Positions 42,554 through 51,182 of a stretch of DNA of 64,000 bases are shown here, in pieces. This stretch comes from Bacteriovoracaceae bacterium UBA4096. GTDB lineage: Bacteria > Bdellovibrionota > Bacteriovoracia > Bacteriovoracales > Bacteriovoracaceae. Positions within the stretch are counted from its first letter, which is position 1. Every line of letters begins with the position of its first letter. Made by a program: the position numbers and the translations under genes. The stretch is from NCBI GenBank assembly GCA_002381945.1, contig DFXY01000035.1:19845-83844 (forward strand), in the 5' to 3' direction. A model generated the notes under the pieces. That model made no database searches and had not been told where the DNA came from. It saw only the letters and a list, made by a program, of their open reading frames with translations.

Positions 42554-43834
42554 ATGAATCCTAGTTTCATTCAGGTGGCCGCGACAGTTATTTTCGCTAT
42601 CGCCATCATTCACACTTTTTTGGTAAGCAAATTTGCTCATATTGCTCATCAGTATCCGGAAGGATCAATGGGAGAAAACTTCTGGCACTTTATGGCAGAA
42701 GTTGAAGCTGTTTTTGGTATGTGGGCCGCTGTCTTTATGGGCATAATTTTTGCCGTTGAAGGCTATGAAGCTCCGATTAAATATCTGGAGAGTTTGAATT
42801 TTACGGAACCAGGTTTTGTTTTTGTTATTATGGCCATTGCTGGTACACGTCCAGTAATTAAACTAGCCGAAAAAATCATTGTGGCCATTTCTAAATTGAT
42901 CCCTCTTCCGAGAAAAATGGCGTTTTACGTAACCGCCTTGATTGTAGGACCTCTTCTTGGTTCATTTATTACTGAGCCGGCAGCAATGACTGTGACGGCC
43001 ATTATCCTGCTTAAGAATTTTTATACTCGTGAAATGAGTACTAAGTTTAAGTACGCCACGATCGGTCTGTTATTTGTAAACATATCTATCGGAGGAACTC
43101 TTACACACTTTGCTGCTCCTCCAGTTCTGATGGTTGCTGGAAAATGGGGTTGGGGTATTGGGCACATGTTTTTAACTTTTGGTTATAAAGCCGCTATTGC
43201 TTGTATCATCAATGCAGTTGCCATTTCTTTTATTTTCAAAAAAGAACTTACTGGTGATTTTTCCTTAAGACCTGATAATACGGATAAAATGCTTCCTCCG
43301 GCCTGGATCACTTTGGTACATGTCATCTTTTTAGCACTTGTTGTTTTAACTGCTCACCACATGGTGGTCTTCTTAGGTCTCTTTCTGTTCTTTTTAGGCT
43401 TCACTATTGTGACCAAAGAGTTCCAAGACGAAGTTCAAATTAAGTCATCCTTGATGGTAGGATTCTTTCTAGGGGGATTAATTGTCCTGGGTAATGAGCA
43501 GAGATGGTGGTTGCAGCCTCTTATCTCTGGTCTTTCTGACCAGATACTTTTCTTTGGAACGACTGCTCTGACTGGTATTACTGATAACGCCGCTCTTACT
43601 TATTTGGGGTCTTTGGTTGAATTAACTGATTCTGCAAAATATTATCTAGTGGCAGGTGCCGTTACTGGTGGTGGTCTTACTGTGATTGCCAATGCTCCTA
43701 ACCCGGCTGGTTATGGAATTCTAAAAGATTCTTTTGGAGAAGATGGTATTTCACCTCTAGGCTTACTTAAAGGGGCGTTATTTCCTACAGCAATAGCTAT
43801 TCTTTGTTTTGAAATATTGCCAAGTTTTGGCTAA
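42554..43834 (+). CDS. Putative Na+/H+ antiporter family protein
   Basis: 426 residues with about 11-12 hydrophobic segments and a family-like motif GSFITEPAAMTVTAIIL (about 137-153) and GGTLTHFAAPPVLMVAGKWGWG. The repeat in the second half, GITDNAALTYLGSLVEL and TVIANAPNPAGYGILK, mirrors ion-transporter (IT superfamily) hairpins. It fits the putative Na+/H+ antiporter family PF07399. AAGGGGAAGGC precedes the ATG. A UUCG tetraloop terminator follows. Confidence 0.8.
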   Translation: MNPSFIQVAATVIFAIAIIHTFLVSKFAHIAHQYPEGSMGENFWHFMAEVEAVFGMWAAVFMGIIFAVEGYEAPIKYLESLNFTEPGFVFVIMAIAGTRPVIKLAEKIIVAISKLIPLPRKMAFYVTALIVGPLLGSFITEPAAMTVTAIILLKNFYTREMSTKFKYATIGLLFVNISIGGTLTHFAAPPVLMVAGKWGWGIGHMFLTFGYKAAIACIINAVAISFIFKKELTGDFSLRPDNTDKMLPPAWITLVHVIFLALVVLTAHHMVVFLGLFLFFLGFTIVTKEFQDEVQIKSSLMVGFFLGGLIVLGNEQRWWLQPLISGLSDQILFFGTTALTGITDNAALTYLGSLVELTDSAKYYLVAGAVTGGGLTVIANAPNPAGYGILKDSFGEDGISPLGLLKGALFPTAIAILCFEILPSFG

Positions 43835-43840
43835 TAAGGA

Positions 43841-43865
43841 AGGGGCGCTTCGGTGCCCCTTTTTA
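43841..43865 (+). terminator. UUCG-tetraloop terminator
   Basis: An 8-bp stem (AGGGGCGC with GTGCCCCT, one G-U pair) closes a TTCG tetraloop at 43841-43860 and is followed by TTTTATTT. It ends the antiporter gene; the next gene starts 10 bp later. Confidence 0.9.
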
Positions 43866-43870
43866 TTTAA

Positions 43871-44968
43871 ATGGATCCTTTTAAAAATCTCATCAATGAA
43901 AATGTCGTCCGAAAACTTGCTCGGGGAATCGCTCGTCATCATCCTGAATTTAACACCAAAAAATTTCTAGTATTGCTTAATGATTTAAACGCTCTGGAAT
44001 TAAAAAATCGCGTTCTCTTAATTACAAAGCATATAAAGTTAAATCTAGACCTGAATTATCCTGATTCTCTCGCGGTTTTAATGCAAACGATGGAAGATAG
44101 TGATCTTAAGGGATTTGAGCTTTGGCCATTTTCGGAGTTCATCTCTCAATTTGGTCTGGAGCATTTTGATGAATCCATGAAGGCGATGTACCAGCTAACT
44201 CAAAGGTTTACTTCTGAATTTGCAGTGAGACCCTTTTTACTTAAGAACCATAAGAAGGTTCTCAAATACTTTGAGAAGTGGTCTAAAGATAAAAATGTTC
44301 ATATCAGGCGGTGGGTATCGGAAGGTTCACGTCCACTGCTACCTTGGGGACAAAAAATTCCTCTATTTGTTATGGATCCTACTCATACCTTATTACTTCT
44401 GGATAAATTGAAATTTGATGAAGAGCTTTACGTCAGAAAGAGTGTGGCCAATCATCTTAATGATATTTCAAAAAATCATCCTCAAGTCGTTATAGAAATT
44501 CTGAGACTATGGGGTGAGGATGTGCCTGAGATTCATGTTGATAAAATCCTATGGATCAAAAGACATGCTTTAAGGACGCTGATAAAAAAAGGCCATCCTG
44601 GGGCCTTGAAACTCATGGGAGTAGAAGGTAAGGCCAAGGTCAAACTTCATAAGCTAAGCTCAAATAAGGCCATCTATCAGTTGGGCGAAGCACTTCATTT
44701 TAACTTTTTGATAGAGTCAAAAGCAAAAAAAACTCAGAAACTTATCATTGATTACATCATTGATTTTGTAAAAGCGAATGGGAAACAAGGAAAGAAAGTT
44801 TATAAGCTTAAGACTATTGAGTTAGATGCTGGTAAAAGTCAGAATATAACGAAAAAACATTCATTAAAAACCATTACTACCATGAAATACTATTCTGGAA
44901 CCCATCATCTCATGATCCAGATTAATGGTGAGATAATGGGGCAGATATCATTTTATCTAGAAACTTAA
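43871..44968 (+). CDS. DNA alkylation repair protein, AlkC-like (HEAT-like repeats plus Ig-like domain)
   Basis: 365 residues. The first 240 are helical repeats of the AlkC/AlkD kind: VRKLARGIARHHPEF near the start, FLLKNHKKVLKYFEKWSKDKNVHIRRWVSEGSRPLLPWG (spanning 130-168) and KLKFDEELYVRKSVANHLNDISKNHP (around 185-210). These motifs are typical of AlkC, which excises N3-methyl-purines without base flipping. The last 100 residues (about 265-365) form a beta sandwich, like the Ig-like domain found in a subset of AlkC. No ada or other repair gene is adjacent. The 3' end overlaps ilvE by 12 bp. Confidence 0.85.
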   Translation: MDPFKNLINENVVRKLARGIARHHPEFNTKKFLVLLNDLNALELKNRVLLITKHIKLNLDLNYPDSLAVLMQTMEDSDLKGFELWPFSEFISQFGLEHFDESMKAMYQLTQRFTSEFAVRPFLLKNHKKVLKYFEKWSKDKNVHIRRWVSEGSRPLLPWGQKIPLFVMDPTHTLLLLDKLKFDEELYVRKSVANHLNDISKNHPQVVIEILRLWGEDVPEIHVDKILWIKRHALRTLIKKGHPGALKLMGVEGKAKVKLHKLSSNKAIYQLGEALHFNFLIESKAKKTQKLIIDYIIDFVKANGKQGKKVYKLKTIELDAGKSQNITKKHSLKTITTMKYYSGTHHLMIQINGEIMGQISFYLET

Positions 44969-46036
44969 TTCTCGGATTGGATAAACCCAACCTGCGGGCG
45001 CATCCATTCTGCCGGCCTGGATAGCAATGAGCTTTTCACGCAGCTGCATACTGATTTTTCCCTGAGCATCTCTAAGTGTATAAACCTGGCCGTCTTTATC
45101 TAGGAAAGAAGCAACAGGTGCTATGACGGCGGCAGTTCCACACATAAATGCTTCCGTGCAACTGCCATCCTGAACACCTTTGAGTACTTCATCAATGCTC
45201 AAGCGTCTTTGTTCTACGGTTAATTTTTCCCCAGTGGCAATGTCAATAATTGATCGGCGGGTAACTCCATCTAAAATGGTATCGGTCAAAGCAGGGGTTA
45301 CAATTTTTCCATCGATAACGGCAAAAAAGTTCATGCCTGACATCTCTTCGATGTACTTATGCTCGACTGAGTCGAGCCACATGGTTTGATCGCAGCCAAG
45401 CTTAATAGTTTTAGCATATGAATTTAAACTGGCAGCATAGTTCCCACCAGTTTTGGCAAAGCCCACACCACCGGGAGCGCAACGAATATCTTCTCTTTCA
45501 ATATAAACCTTAACTGATTCACCGGCAAAATAAGAGCCGGATGGTGAGGCCACAATGATGAAAAGAAATTGATTGGAAGGCTTAATACCCATGCCAACTT
45601 CAGTGGCAATCATGAAGGGGCGCAGATAGAGAGATTCTCCTAATCTCTTTGGAACCAGATGTTTTGAATAAGCACAGATGACTTCACATGCCTCAAGAAA
45701 CTGATCTTCCGGTATTTCCGGCATCGCCATCCGACGAGCAGACTGGTTGAATCTTCGGGCATTCATCTCCGGACGAAACATGTGAATACTGTCGTCAGGA
45801 TGGCGAAAGACTTTCATACCTTCAAAAATTTCCTGACCATAATGCAGTACTTTTGAACAAGGATCGAGTTGCAAAGGGGCATAGGGAAGAAGATCAAATC
45901 GTTGCCACTCACCATTGGCGTATATGGCCTGGATCATGATGGGAGACATGTACTTACCGAAGCCTAGTTGAGTGTCATTAATAGTGAACTTTTTTACTCT
46001 CTCAACTGCATCCGGATGGATCTCCACTTTCTTCAT
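44957..46036 (-). CDS. ilvE: Branched-chain amino acid aminotransferase (class IV, type II)
   Basis: 359 residues, the length of the longer (eukaryote-like) branched-chain transaminases. The PLP Lys is in GFAKTGGNYAAS, the phosphate site in SGMNFFAVIDGKIVTP and LDGVTRRSIIDIA, and CTEAFMCGTAAVIAPV closes the active site. It transfers the amino group between glutamate and 2-oxo acids of Leu, Ile and Val. In salvage of methionine the same enzyme class can aminate the keto acid, which fits mtnBDC in the same window. It is the only gene on its transcript. Confidence 0.94.
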   Translation of the reverse strand: MKKVEIHPDAVERVKKFTINDTQLGFGKYMSPIMIQAIYANGEWQRFDLLPYAPLQLDPCSKVLHYGQEIFEGMKVFRHPDDSIHMFRPEMNARRFNQSARRMAMPEIPEDQFLEACEVICAYSKHLVPKRLGESLYLRPFMIATEVGMGIKPSNQFLFIIVASPSGSYFAGESVKVYIEREDIRCAPGGVGFAKTGGNYAASLNSYAKTIKLGCDQTMWLDSVEHKYIEEMSGMNFFAVIDGKIVTPALTDTILDGVTRRSIIDIATGEKLTVEQRRLSIDEVLKGVQDGSCTEAFMCGTAAVIAPVASFLDKDGQVYTLRDAQGKISMQLREKLIAIQAGRMDAPAGWVYPIRELSF

Positions 46037-46106
46037 AGGGCTCCCTTAGCTTTTTTAACCAGTTACCGATAAATAAACATAAGTTTAATAACACGGATTT
46101 TGCGAG

Positions 46107-46853
46107 ATGAAAAACCTAAGAAACCTAACCCTGTCATCTGGGATAGCACTTTTGATTACAGCTATTTGTATGATCCTTCTGGCAGTGACAAAGAGTGGTA
46201 ATTCTCCTGCCTTACATCGTATCTCAGTTCTTTTGGGAGGAGATGTCATGAATGGAGGATACATCCAGTCATTGACTTATCTGGCATTTTTTTGGTCATG
46301 GTTTGAGGTACGGGAGAAACTTAAAATCATCGCACGAGAACGTAAGGCGTTTAAATTAAATTTAATCCCTACCAGTGAAAAAGTTGTTTTCATGCCTTCA
46401 GATGTCAACAATCTCAAATTCAAATTGATTGAATTTGAACGCAAAGAAAAATATGTATTAAGCGATTTGCTGAAAAAGGCCTGCACTAAGTTTCATACCT
46501 CAGGTTCTCTTTCAGAGTTAATCGACATCGTAAGTATTCAAATCGAAGTGTCACAGGAAAAGTCTGAAGGTGACCAATCCATTATCCGTTACCTGACCTG
46601 GGTAATCCCTTCCATCGGATTTGTAGGGACCGTTATTGGTATTTCCCAGGCCTTGATTGTGGCCAACTCGGGTGATATGGATAAGATCACTTCACTTCTG
46701 GGAGTGGCCTTCGATACTACCTTGGTTGCTTTGATTCTTTCTATCATCATCATGTGGTTTGTACACCAGCTGCAGGAAGAAACTGATAGGTTTCATTCTG
46801 ATTTGAAAGAATTTGTGATCGATAATTTGATTAATAAGATTGAAATTCAATGA
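46107..46853 (+). CDS. MotA/TolQ/ExbB-type proton channel protein
   Basis: 248 residues with four hydrophobic segments (about 8-27, 50-68, 162-183 and 198-219) and a cytosolic loop of about 90 residues between the second and third. The last two segments carry the family marks: SIGFVGTVIGISQALI and VAFDTTLVALILSIIIM with a Thr pair (204-205) facing the ion path. The stop overlaps the ATG of the VWA gene (ATGA at 46850-46853). It resembles ExbB, TolQ and MotA equally, but its partner here is neither ExbD, TolR nor MotB in the usual sense. Predicted to convert proton flow into motion for the partner. Confidence 0.85.
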   Translation: MKNLRNLTLSSGIALLITAICMILLAVTKSGNSPALHRISVLLGGDVMNGGYIQSLTYLAFFWSWFEVREKLKIIARERKAFKLNLIPTSEKVVFMPSDVNNLKFKLIEFERKEKYVLSDLLKKACTKFHTSGSLSELIDIVSIQIEVSQEKSEGDQSIIRYLTWVIPSIGFVGTVIGISQALIVANSGDMDKITSLLGVAFDTTLVALILSIIIMWFVHQLQEETDRFHSDLKEFVIDNLINKIEIQ

Positions 46854-47677
46854 GAAAACGCCGTCCTATTGAACTCTTTTCAATTTCTTTTTTAGATATC
46901 CTGAGCGGAGCATTAGGTGCCGTGATTATTCTTTATGTGGCGATACCAAAAAATCAAGCCAAGGAGATTCCACAAATAGATCCGGTCAGGCAGGTATTGG
47001 AAAAAGATCTGGCTTCGTCTCAAAAAGTAATGGACGAATTAAAGAAACAGCTTGATCAGGCCACAATGAAAATTGCCTCATTAGAGAAAGTTGTTATTCC
47101 TGAAGCTCCCAAAAATACTGGTCCTGAATTTGAAGCGGGATTTAACTTTAAAGGTAAAAACATTGTTTTTATCATTGATACATCGTATTCCATGACCGAG
47201 GAAGACCGCATGGGGCAGGTTAAAGCAGGACTAAAGATGCTGCTGACATCTTTACCGGGTAGTTTTAAAGTTGAAATCGTTCAGTTTCCTCTCGGGGAGA
47301 GGGCCCCATTCAGAAGTATGTGGGGGAATATCAGAGACAACACTTCGCTTAATCGTTCGGACGCTTTTGATTTCATTTATGCTTTAAGGCCTTCAGGCGG
47401 AACACCCACCCGGGACACCCTTTTATTTGTCTTGAGAAACTATGACCGCATCAGTGACATCGTTCTTCTTTCAGATGGTGCTCCGACTTACCATAACTCC
47501 AATAAGAAAGATGATATTTATGAAATACTAAGAACTGTCAGGGAAGAGAATTCGACAAAAATACAGATTAACACCATCGGTGTGGGGTCAAATTTCCTAA
47601 GAGATAAAACCAGTGAGCAATATAAGTTCTTGAGTCTTCTTGCCTCTGAGAATAACGGATTTTTTGTTGGTTTCTAG
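46850..47677 (+). CDS. von Willebrand factor A protein with ExbD/TolR-like transmembrane anchor
   Basis: 275 residues. A single N-terminal transmembrane helix (about 9-33) contains Asp16 in SISFLDILSGALGAVIIL, at the position of the proton-binding Asp of ExbD, TolR and MotB. A coiled coil follows (about 45-82), then a VWA domain whose metal site is complete: Asp110-x-Ser112-x-Ser114 (IIDTSYSM), Thr185 (SGGTPT) and Asp209 (LLSDGAPT). If the helix is N-in, the VWA domain is periplasmic. It is translationally coupled to the channel gene. There is no OmpA-type peptidoglycan-binding domain and no TonB-like partner. The VWA domain is probably a metal-dependent binding module. Function unknown. Confidence 0.85.
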   Translation: MRKRRPIELFSISFLDILSGALGAVIILYVAIPKNQAKEIPQIDPVRQVLEKDLASSQKVMDELKKQLDQATMKIASLEKVVIPEAPKNTGPEFEAGFNFKGKNIVFIIDTSYSMTEEDRMGQVKAGLKMLLTSLPGSFKVEIVQFPLGERAPFRSMWGNIRDNTSLNRSDAFDFIYALRPSGGTPTRDTLLFVLRNYDRISDIVLLSDGAPTYHNSNKKDDIYEILRTVREENSTKIQINTIGVGSNFLRDKTSEQYKFLSLLASENNGFFVGF

Positions 47678-48273
47678 GTGAGAGGTGGAGGCAAAAGCTG
47701 ATACTTTTCAATTATTTTTTCTATCGCAAAATTTTTATAGAGTATCTGATAATATACCCATGAGTAGAGTTTATCCTTCTTCATTATTTGTTGAGTCACA
47801 TTTCTAGCTTCTTTAGGACCCAGGAAGTGTTCCAGGGCCTTAAATTCTAAATAGCAGGTAATTATATGAAGATGAATGGAGTGACTACCTCTAGGAGTGG
47901 GTACCTTGGGGTATATCTTTTTTAATTCGTTTACGGCCAAATCTGCATTCACTTTATTCTGGCGTATCCACCAATGGAACTCTTCCCTCAACCACATGGA
48001 TAGTATATTTTTTGGCTCTTCAGAATATTTGGTATTTAAAGTCATAACCGGAAAAGCAGTCGATATAGCATTCGATTGAACTAGAATTTTATTTGTATAT
48101 AAAAAAGGACTCAGATCATAAACTTGTGCTAATTGCAGCATGTTCTGCTTGGTCAGATAGGTCCATTTATTGGGATTAACTTCCGTAATAACAACCGACG
48201 GCGCTTGATCTAAGCGTTTAGAGGAACAATTTACAAAGTTTAATATTAATAGAAGTAAGAGCAGGCATTTCAT
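47674..48273 (-). CDS. Lipoprotein of unknown function
   Basis: 199 residues. Lipobox ILNFVNC (Cys16). The mature protein is largely helical with many Trp, Tyr and Leu (MWLREEFHWWIRQN, SIHLHIITCYLEFKALEHFLG) and ends LLPPPLT. No family recognised. It converges with the VWA gene, overlapping by 4 bp, with no terminator visible between them. It has its own upstream region of 138 bp shared with the divergent Cys-rich secreted protein. Confidence 0.55.
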   Translation of the reverse strand: MKCLLLLLLILNFVNCSSKRLDQAPSVVITEVNPNKWTYLTKQNMLQLAQVYDLSPFLYTNKILVQSNAISTAFPVMTLNTKYSEEPKNILSMWLREEFHWWIRQNKVNADLAVNELKKIYPKVPTPRGSHSIHLHIITCYLEFKALEHFLGPKEARNVTQQIMKKDKLYSWVYYQILYKNFAIEKIIEKYQLLPPPLT

Positions 48274-48411
48274 CCAGTGAATTATAGCAGAGGATAATTG
48301 CTGAACCTAGAGCAGATTTCCTGATCTTTCTTGTCAGGTGCTCGTCCGCTAGGCAAAGTCTTTTTAGATAGGTCACGTTTTAGTGCTCTGGCATAATTAA
48401 CAGGTGAGGTA

Positions 48412-49347
48412 ATGATGAAATCCTTATTCTATATTTCTTTCTTTTTAGTGTTGGTGCTTAATGCACAAGCAGGGGATTTTGCCCAAGAGCTTTGCGGTTC
48501 GGATGCAAAAGAATCTAAACTTGTTTCTGGTTGGAAGAAAAAAGAAGGGAAGTACTGCTCACAAGTTGCCTGTAAAATCGGGAATAGAGATATCCAGCGC
48601 GAAAAGTGTTTTTATCAAAAAGAATATGAGAATGAAGTCACTGTTACATATAATGATTCCTTTCACGGTCCCGAAACTACCGGTTACGAAGGCAAGGCTG
48701 AATTTGTTCAGTTATATGAGAATGACAGCTGCTTTGATGCTTGCCGGCCGATGAAGAAAAAACTTCTAGGCCTGAAGTTAAAAGATGAAGTGGGTCTTGA
48801 TCGTGAATCCTGTCGTCAATGTTTTGAAGCAAGAGATCATAAGAAATATGATGATTCCATCCATTATAAAGAAATTGGCAAAAGACTATATCCTTCAGAG
48901 AAATGTTATCAATTATGCAAGGATCCTAAGGGTCCTTTTGTGCTTGAGCGCAAGCCTACAGTAGAATGTCAGCAGTGTGTGGGTTTGAACGGTTTTACAG
49001 CAGAAGCTTTTGAGTACATGTTAGTTAATGATGGAACTTGTTTTGAAATCGATAAAGACAATACGAAGAGGAAAGTCCCGAATCATTTCTGTGCACCTCA
49101 TGATGGAATTATTCTTACTTATTATAAGTCTGGTTCGCCCTATACTCTTTCTACCATTTTCATGAAAAAGAAACCGATCTGTCAGGAGTTGGATGAAAAG
49201 ACTGGTGGGGTCCTTTATAAAAAAGGCGTTGACTCATCTTATTGTGAGACTGCGGCCATGGATAACTCTGATCGAAATCATATTCCTGAGAAGACTAGTA
49301 ATGGCAATTCAAAGCGTCCTTCAAAGGGTAATGCTACCAAACAATAA
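48412..49347 (+). CDS. Cysteine-rich secreted protein with duplicated Cx3C...Cx2C modules
   Basis: 311 residues with a 20-residue signal peptide (NAQAG). About 17 Cys in the mature chain. Two copies of the same unit occur: CFDACRP...ESCRQC (about 103-140) and CYQLCKD...VECQQCVG (about 165-190), each with Cx3C followed about 18-25 residues later by Cx2C. The Cys pattern points to several disulfides or a metal site. The last 40 residues are Ser/Asn/Lys-rich and probably disordered. No family recognised. GAGGTAATG precedes the start. Confidence 0.6.
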   Translation: MMKSLFYISFFLVLVLNAQAGDFAQELCGSDAKESKLVSGWKKKEGKYCSQVACKIGNRDIQREKCFYQKEYENEVTVTYNDSFHGPETTGYEGKAEFVQLYENDSCFDACRPMKKKLLGLKLKDEVGLDRESCRQCFEARDHKKYDDSIHYKEIGKRLYPSEKCYQLCKDPKGPFVLERKPTVECQQCVGLNGFTAEAFEYMLVNDGTCFEIDKDNTKRKVPNHFCAPHDGIILTYYKSGSPYTLSTIFMKKKPICQELDEKTGGVLYKKGVDSSYCETAAMDNSDRNHIPEKTSNGNSKRPSKGNATKQ

Positions 49348-49552
49348 TTCATCGCTAGTAGAATCTAAATTCATTCTCGTAATTTCCTTTTTGATTTCAA
49401 AAATTCATTTTCTCCCATGAATCAGTTCAATCACTTAACTCCCGTCTCATGCAGGCCTAAGAATTGCGGACTTTTATCTTATGATGATGTCTTTTTTCTG
49501 CTGCTGTAATTTTCTGTTCAACGATTTTTAACTTGTAACAAAAGGATTACAA

Positions 49553-50233
49553 ATGAAGTTCTTTAAGTCTCAAACAGGTTTTTTTCTGGCGCTCTCCCTT
49601 CTCATGAGTACTGTCGTCCCACAGGGAGTTCATGCCAGCATCATGGAGAGTTACGACATGACGGCTGCCTCGATTGAAGCAAAAGTGGAAGAGACATTCG
49701 ATCGTTTCCACTACACCATGGCAGTTGAGTGGGATCAAAGAGATGAGAATTTTAAAGCGCAGGCAGAGAATGATCTGGCCGAAGCCTTGATGGCCTTACA
49801 AGCTTCAGGAGTTCCAATGTCGGCCATTCAGAAGCGCATGGAAACAAGTCTTCTTAATGGAAAAAACCAACAAGAATATCGACGTTTTTTAACTGCCCTT
49901 AAGGCCCAAAATGTATCACCGGAGGAGGCATCTGCCCTCACATCTAAGTTCATGGAAAAAAATTACGCCGAAGGAACGAGCTTCAATGGAGGTGGGACAC
50001 ATAGTAGAGGAAAGATTATTGCTGCCATCATCATCATTGCGGTCGTGACTTATATAATCATTCGTAACAATCGTGATGATGGTCATGATCACCATGACAA
50101 TAACGATAATGGAAAGCCGGGCCATGGCAAACCTTGCAATAATTATAATGCTACTGCTTGGAACGGAAATCATAACGGTGGAAACCAAGGTAGCAACAAT
50201 GGTAATCACGGATGCAGTCCGGTTTGGAACTAA
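49553..50233 (+). CDS. Secreted protein with C-terminal membrane segment and Gly/Asn/His tail
   Basis: 226 residues: signal peptide (1-28, ending GVHAS), a helical domain (about 30-145, Ala/Glu-rich, METSLLNGKNQQEYRRFLTAL), a transmembrane helix (about 152-170, IIAAIIIIAVVTYIII), then a 55-residue tail rich in His, Asp, Asn and Gly with two Cys (RDDGHDHHDNNDNG, GNHNGGNQGSNNGNHG). The tail could bind Ni/Zn/Cu or remain unfolded outside the membrane. The ribosome site AAAGGA lies in the loop of a small hairpin (49533-49552). Confidence 0.6.
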   Translation: MKFFKSQTGFFLALSLLMSTVVPQGVHASIMESYDMTAASIEAKVEETFDRFHYTMAVEWDQRDENFKAQAENDLAEALMALQASGVPMSAIQKRMETSLLNGKNQQEYRRFLTALKAQNVSPEEASALTSKFMEKNYAEGTSFNGGGTHSRGKIIAAIIIIAVVTYIIIRNNRDDGHDHHDNNDNGKPGHGKPCNNYNATAWNGNHNGGNQGSNNGNHGCSPVWN

Positions 50234-50248
50234 TCCAATAATTAATCT

Positions 50249-50280
50249 GGAAGGCACCTTGGGGTGTCTTCCTTCTTGCA
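50249..50280 (+). terminator. Hairpin terminator
   Basis: A 10-bp stem GGAAGGCACC (50249-50258) / GGTGTCTTCC (50263-50272) with one G-U pair and a TTGG loop, 15 bp after the stop. Only a short T-rich tail (TTCTT). Confidence 0.65.
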
Positions 50281-50339
50281 CAGTGATATTACACAGCATA
50301 TAGCTTATCTCTTCAGTACTTACTATAATCGCTGGTAAT

Positions 50340-51071
50340 ATGAACAAATACCTTTGCATCGTTACTTTAATTTTGGCCTACTCAGGATTTTCGTTTGGGA
50401 GTAACAACTTTCATACTGAATTCGGTCTGATGCAGAACTCTTATAACCAAGTCCAAATTCCTGGCGATGATGGAACGCGCTTCAATATTCGGAAGTCTTT
50501 ACCTGAAGAAAGTCCCTATTTCAGACTAGATTACAAAAAGTCTTTCGATAATGGACACGGTATTCGTCTTCTGTATGCCCCTTTGAAAATAAATGGGGAC
50601 CGTACTTACAGCAAGAATATTAGTTTTAATGGTGAGATATTTAATCAAAACGAAAAAACAGAAACTCTTTATCAGTTCAACTCATATCGCGCCAGTTATT
50701 TTTATCAATGGATTAAGAGGGAAGACTGGAAAGTGAACATAGGCATTACAGGAAAAATCCGTGATGCCAATATCGAACTCAAGCAAGGAACCAAAGAAAA
50801 AAAACGAGATGATCTTGGATTTGTCCCTCTGGTTTATCTCTGGAGTGAATACTGGTTCACTGAGGATTGGAAACTCACTTTTGATTTTGACGGATTAGCG
50901 GCCCCTCAAGGGCGGGCCTTTGATGTGGCCTTAATGGCCGGACGTCGTCTTTCTCCATCTGTTATTGCAAATTTTGGCTACAGGATACTTGATGGAGGAG
51001 TTGATAATGACCGAGTTTATAATTTTTCTCAGTTCAACTTCTTTTTTGCGGCCATTGAAGTAGTGTTTTAG
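50340..51071 (+). CDS. Outer-membrane beta-barrel protein
   Basis: 243 residues with a 20-residue signal peptide (GFSFGS). Alternating strands (FHTEFGLMQNSY, YFRLDYKKSF, HGIRLLYAPLKI, YFYQWIK, WKVNIGITGKIRDANIEL, WKLTFDFDGL, NFGYRILDG) and a C-terminal Phe (AAIEVVF) mark a BAM-assembled barrel of about 10 strands. No specific family. Confidence 0.75.
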   Translation: MNKYLCIVTLILAYSGFSFGSNNFHTEFGLMQNSYNQVQIPGDDGTRFNIRKSLPEESPYFRLDYKKSFDNGHGIRLLYAPLKINGDRTYSKNISFNGEIFNQNEKTETLYQFNSYRASYFYQWIKREDWKVNIGITGKIRDANIELKQGTKEKKRDDLGFVPLVYLWSEYWFTEDWKLTFDFDGLAAPQGRAFDVALMAGRRLSPSVIANFGYRILDGGVDNDRVYNFSQFNFFFAAIEVVF

Positions 51072-51182
51072 CTATGCTCTAAGTCGGCCAAGAATAATGA
51101 AATTTATAAATTATGCAGCATCATTGATCATGAGTTATCTCGTAGTCAATTTGCTCTTTAGCTTTTAATAAATGAGTAATGT

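Noticed and set aside
51097..51168. 23-residue hydrophobic ORF (MKFINYAASLIMSYLVVN...) between the barrel gene and the PaiB-like gene
   Set aside because: It could be a small membrane peptide, but it has no clear ribosome site and a short hydrophobic frame of this size arises easily by chance in A/T-rich sequence.
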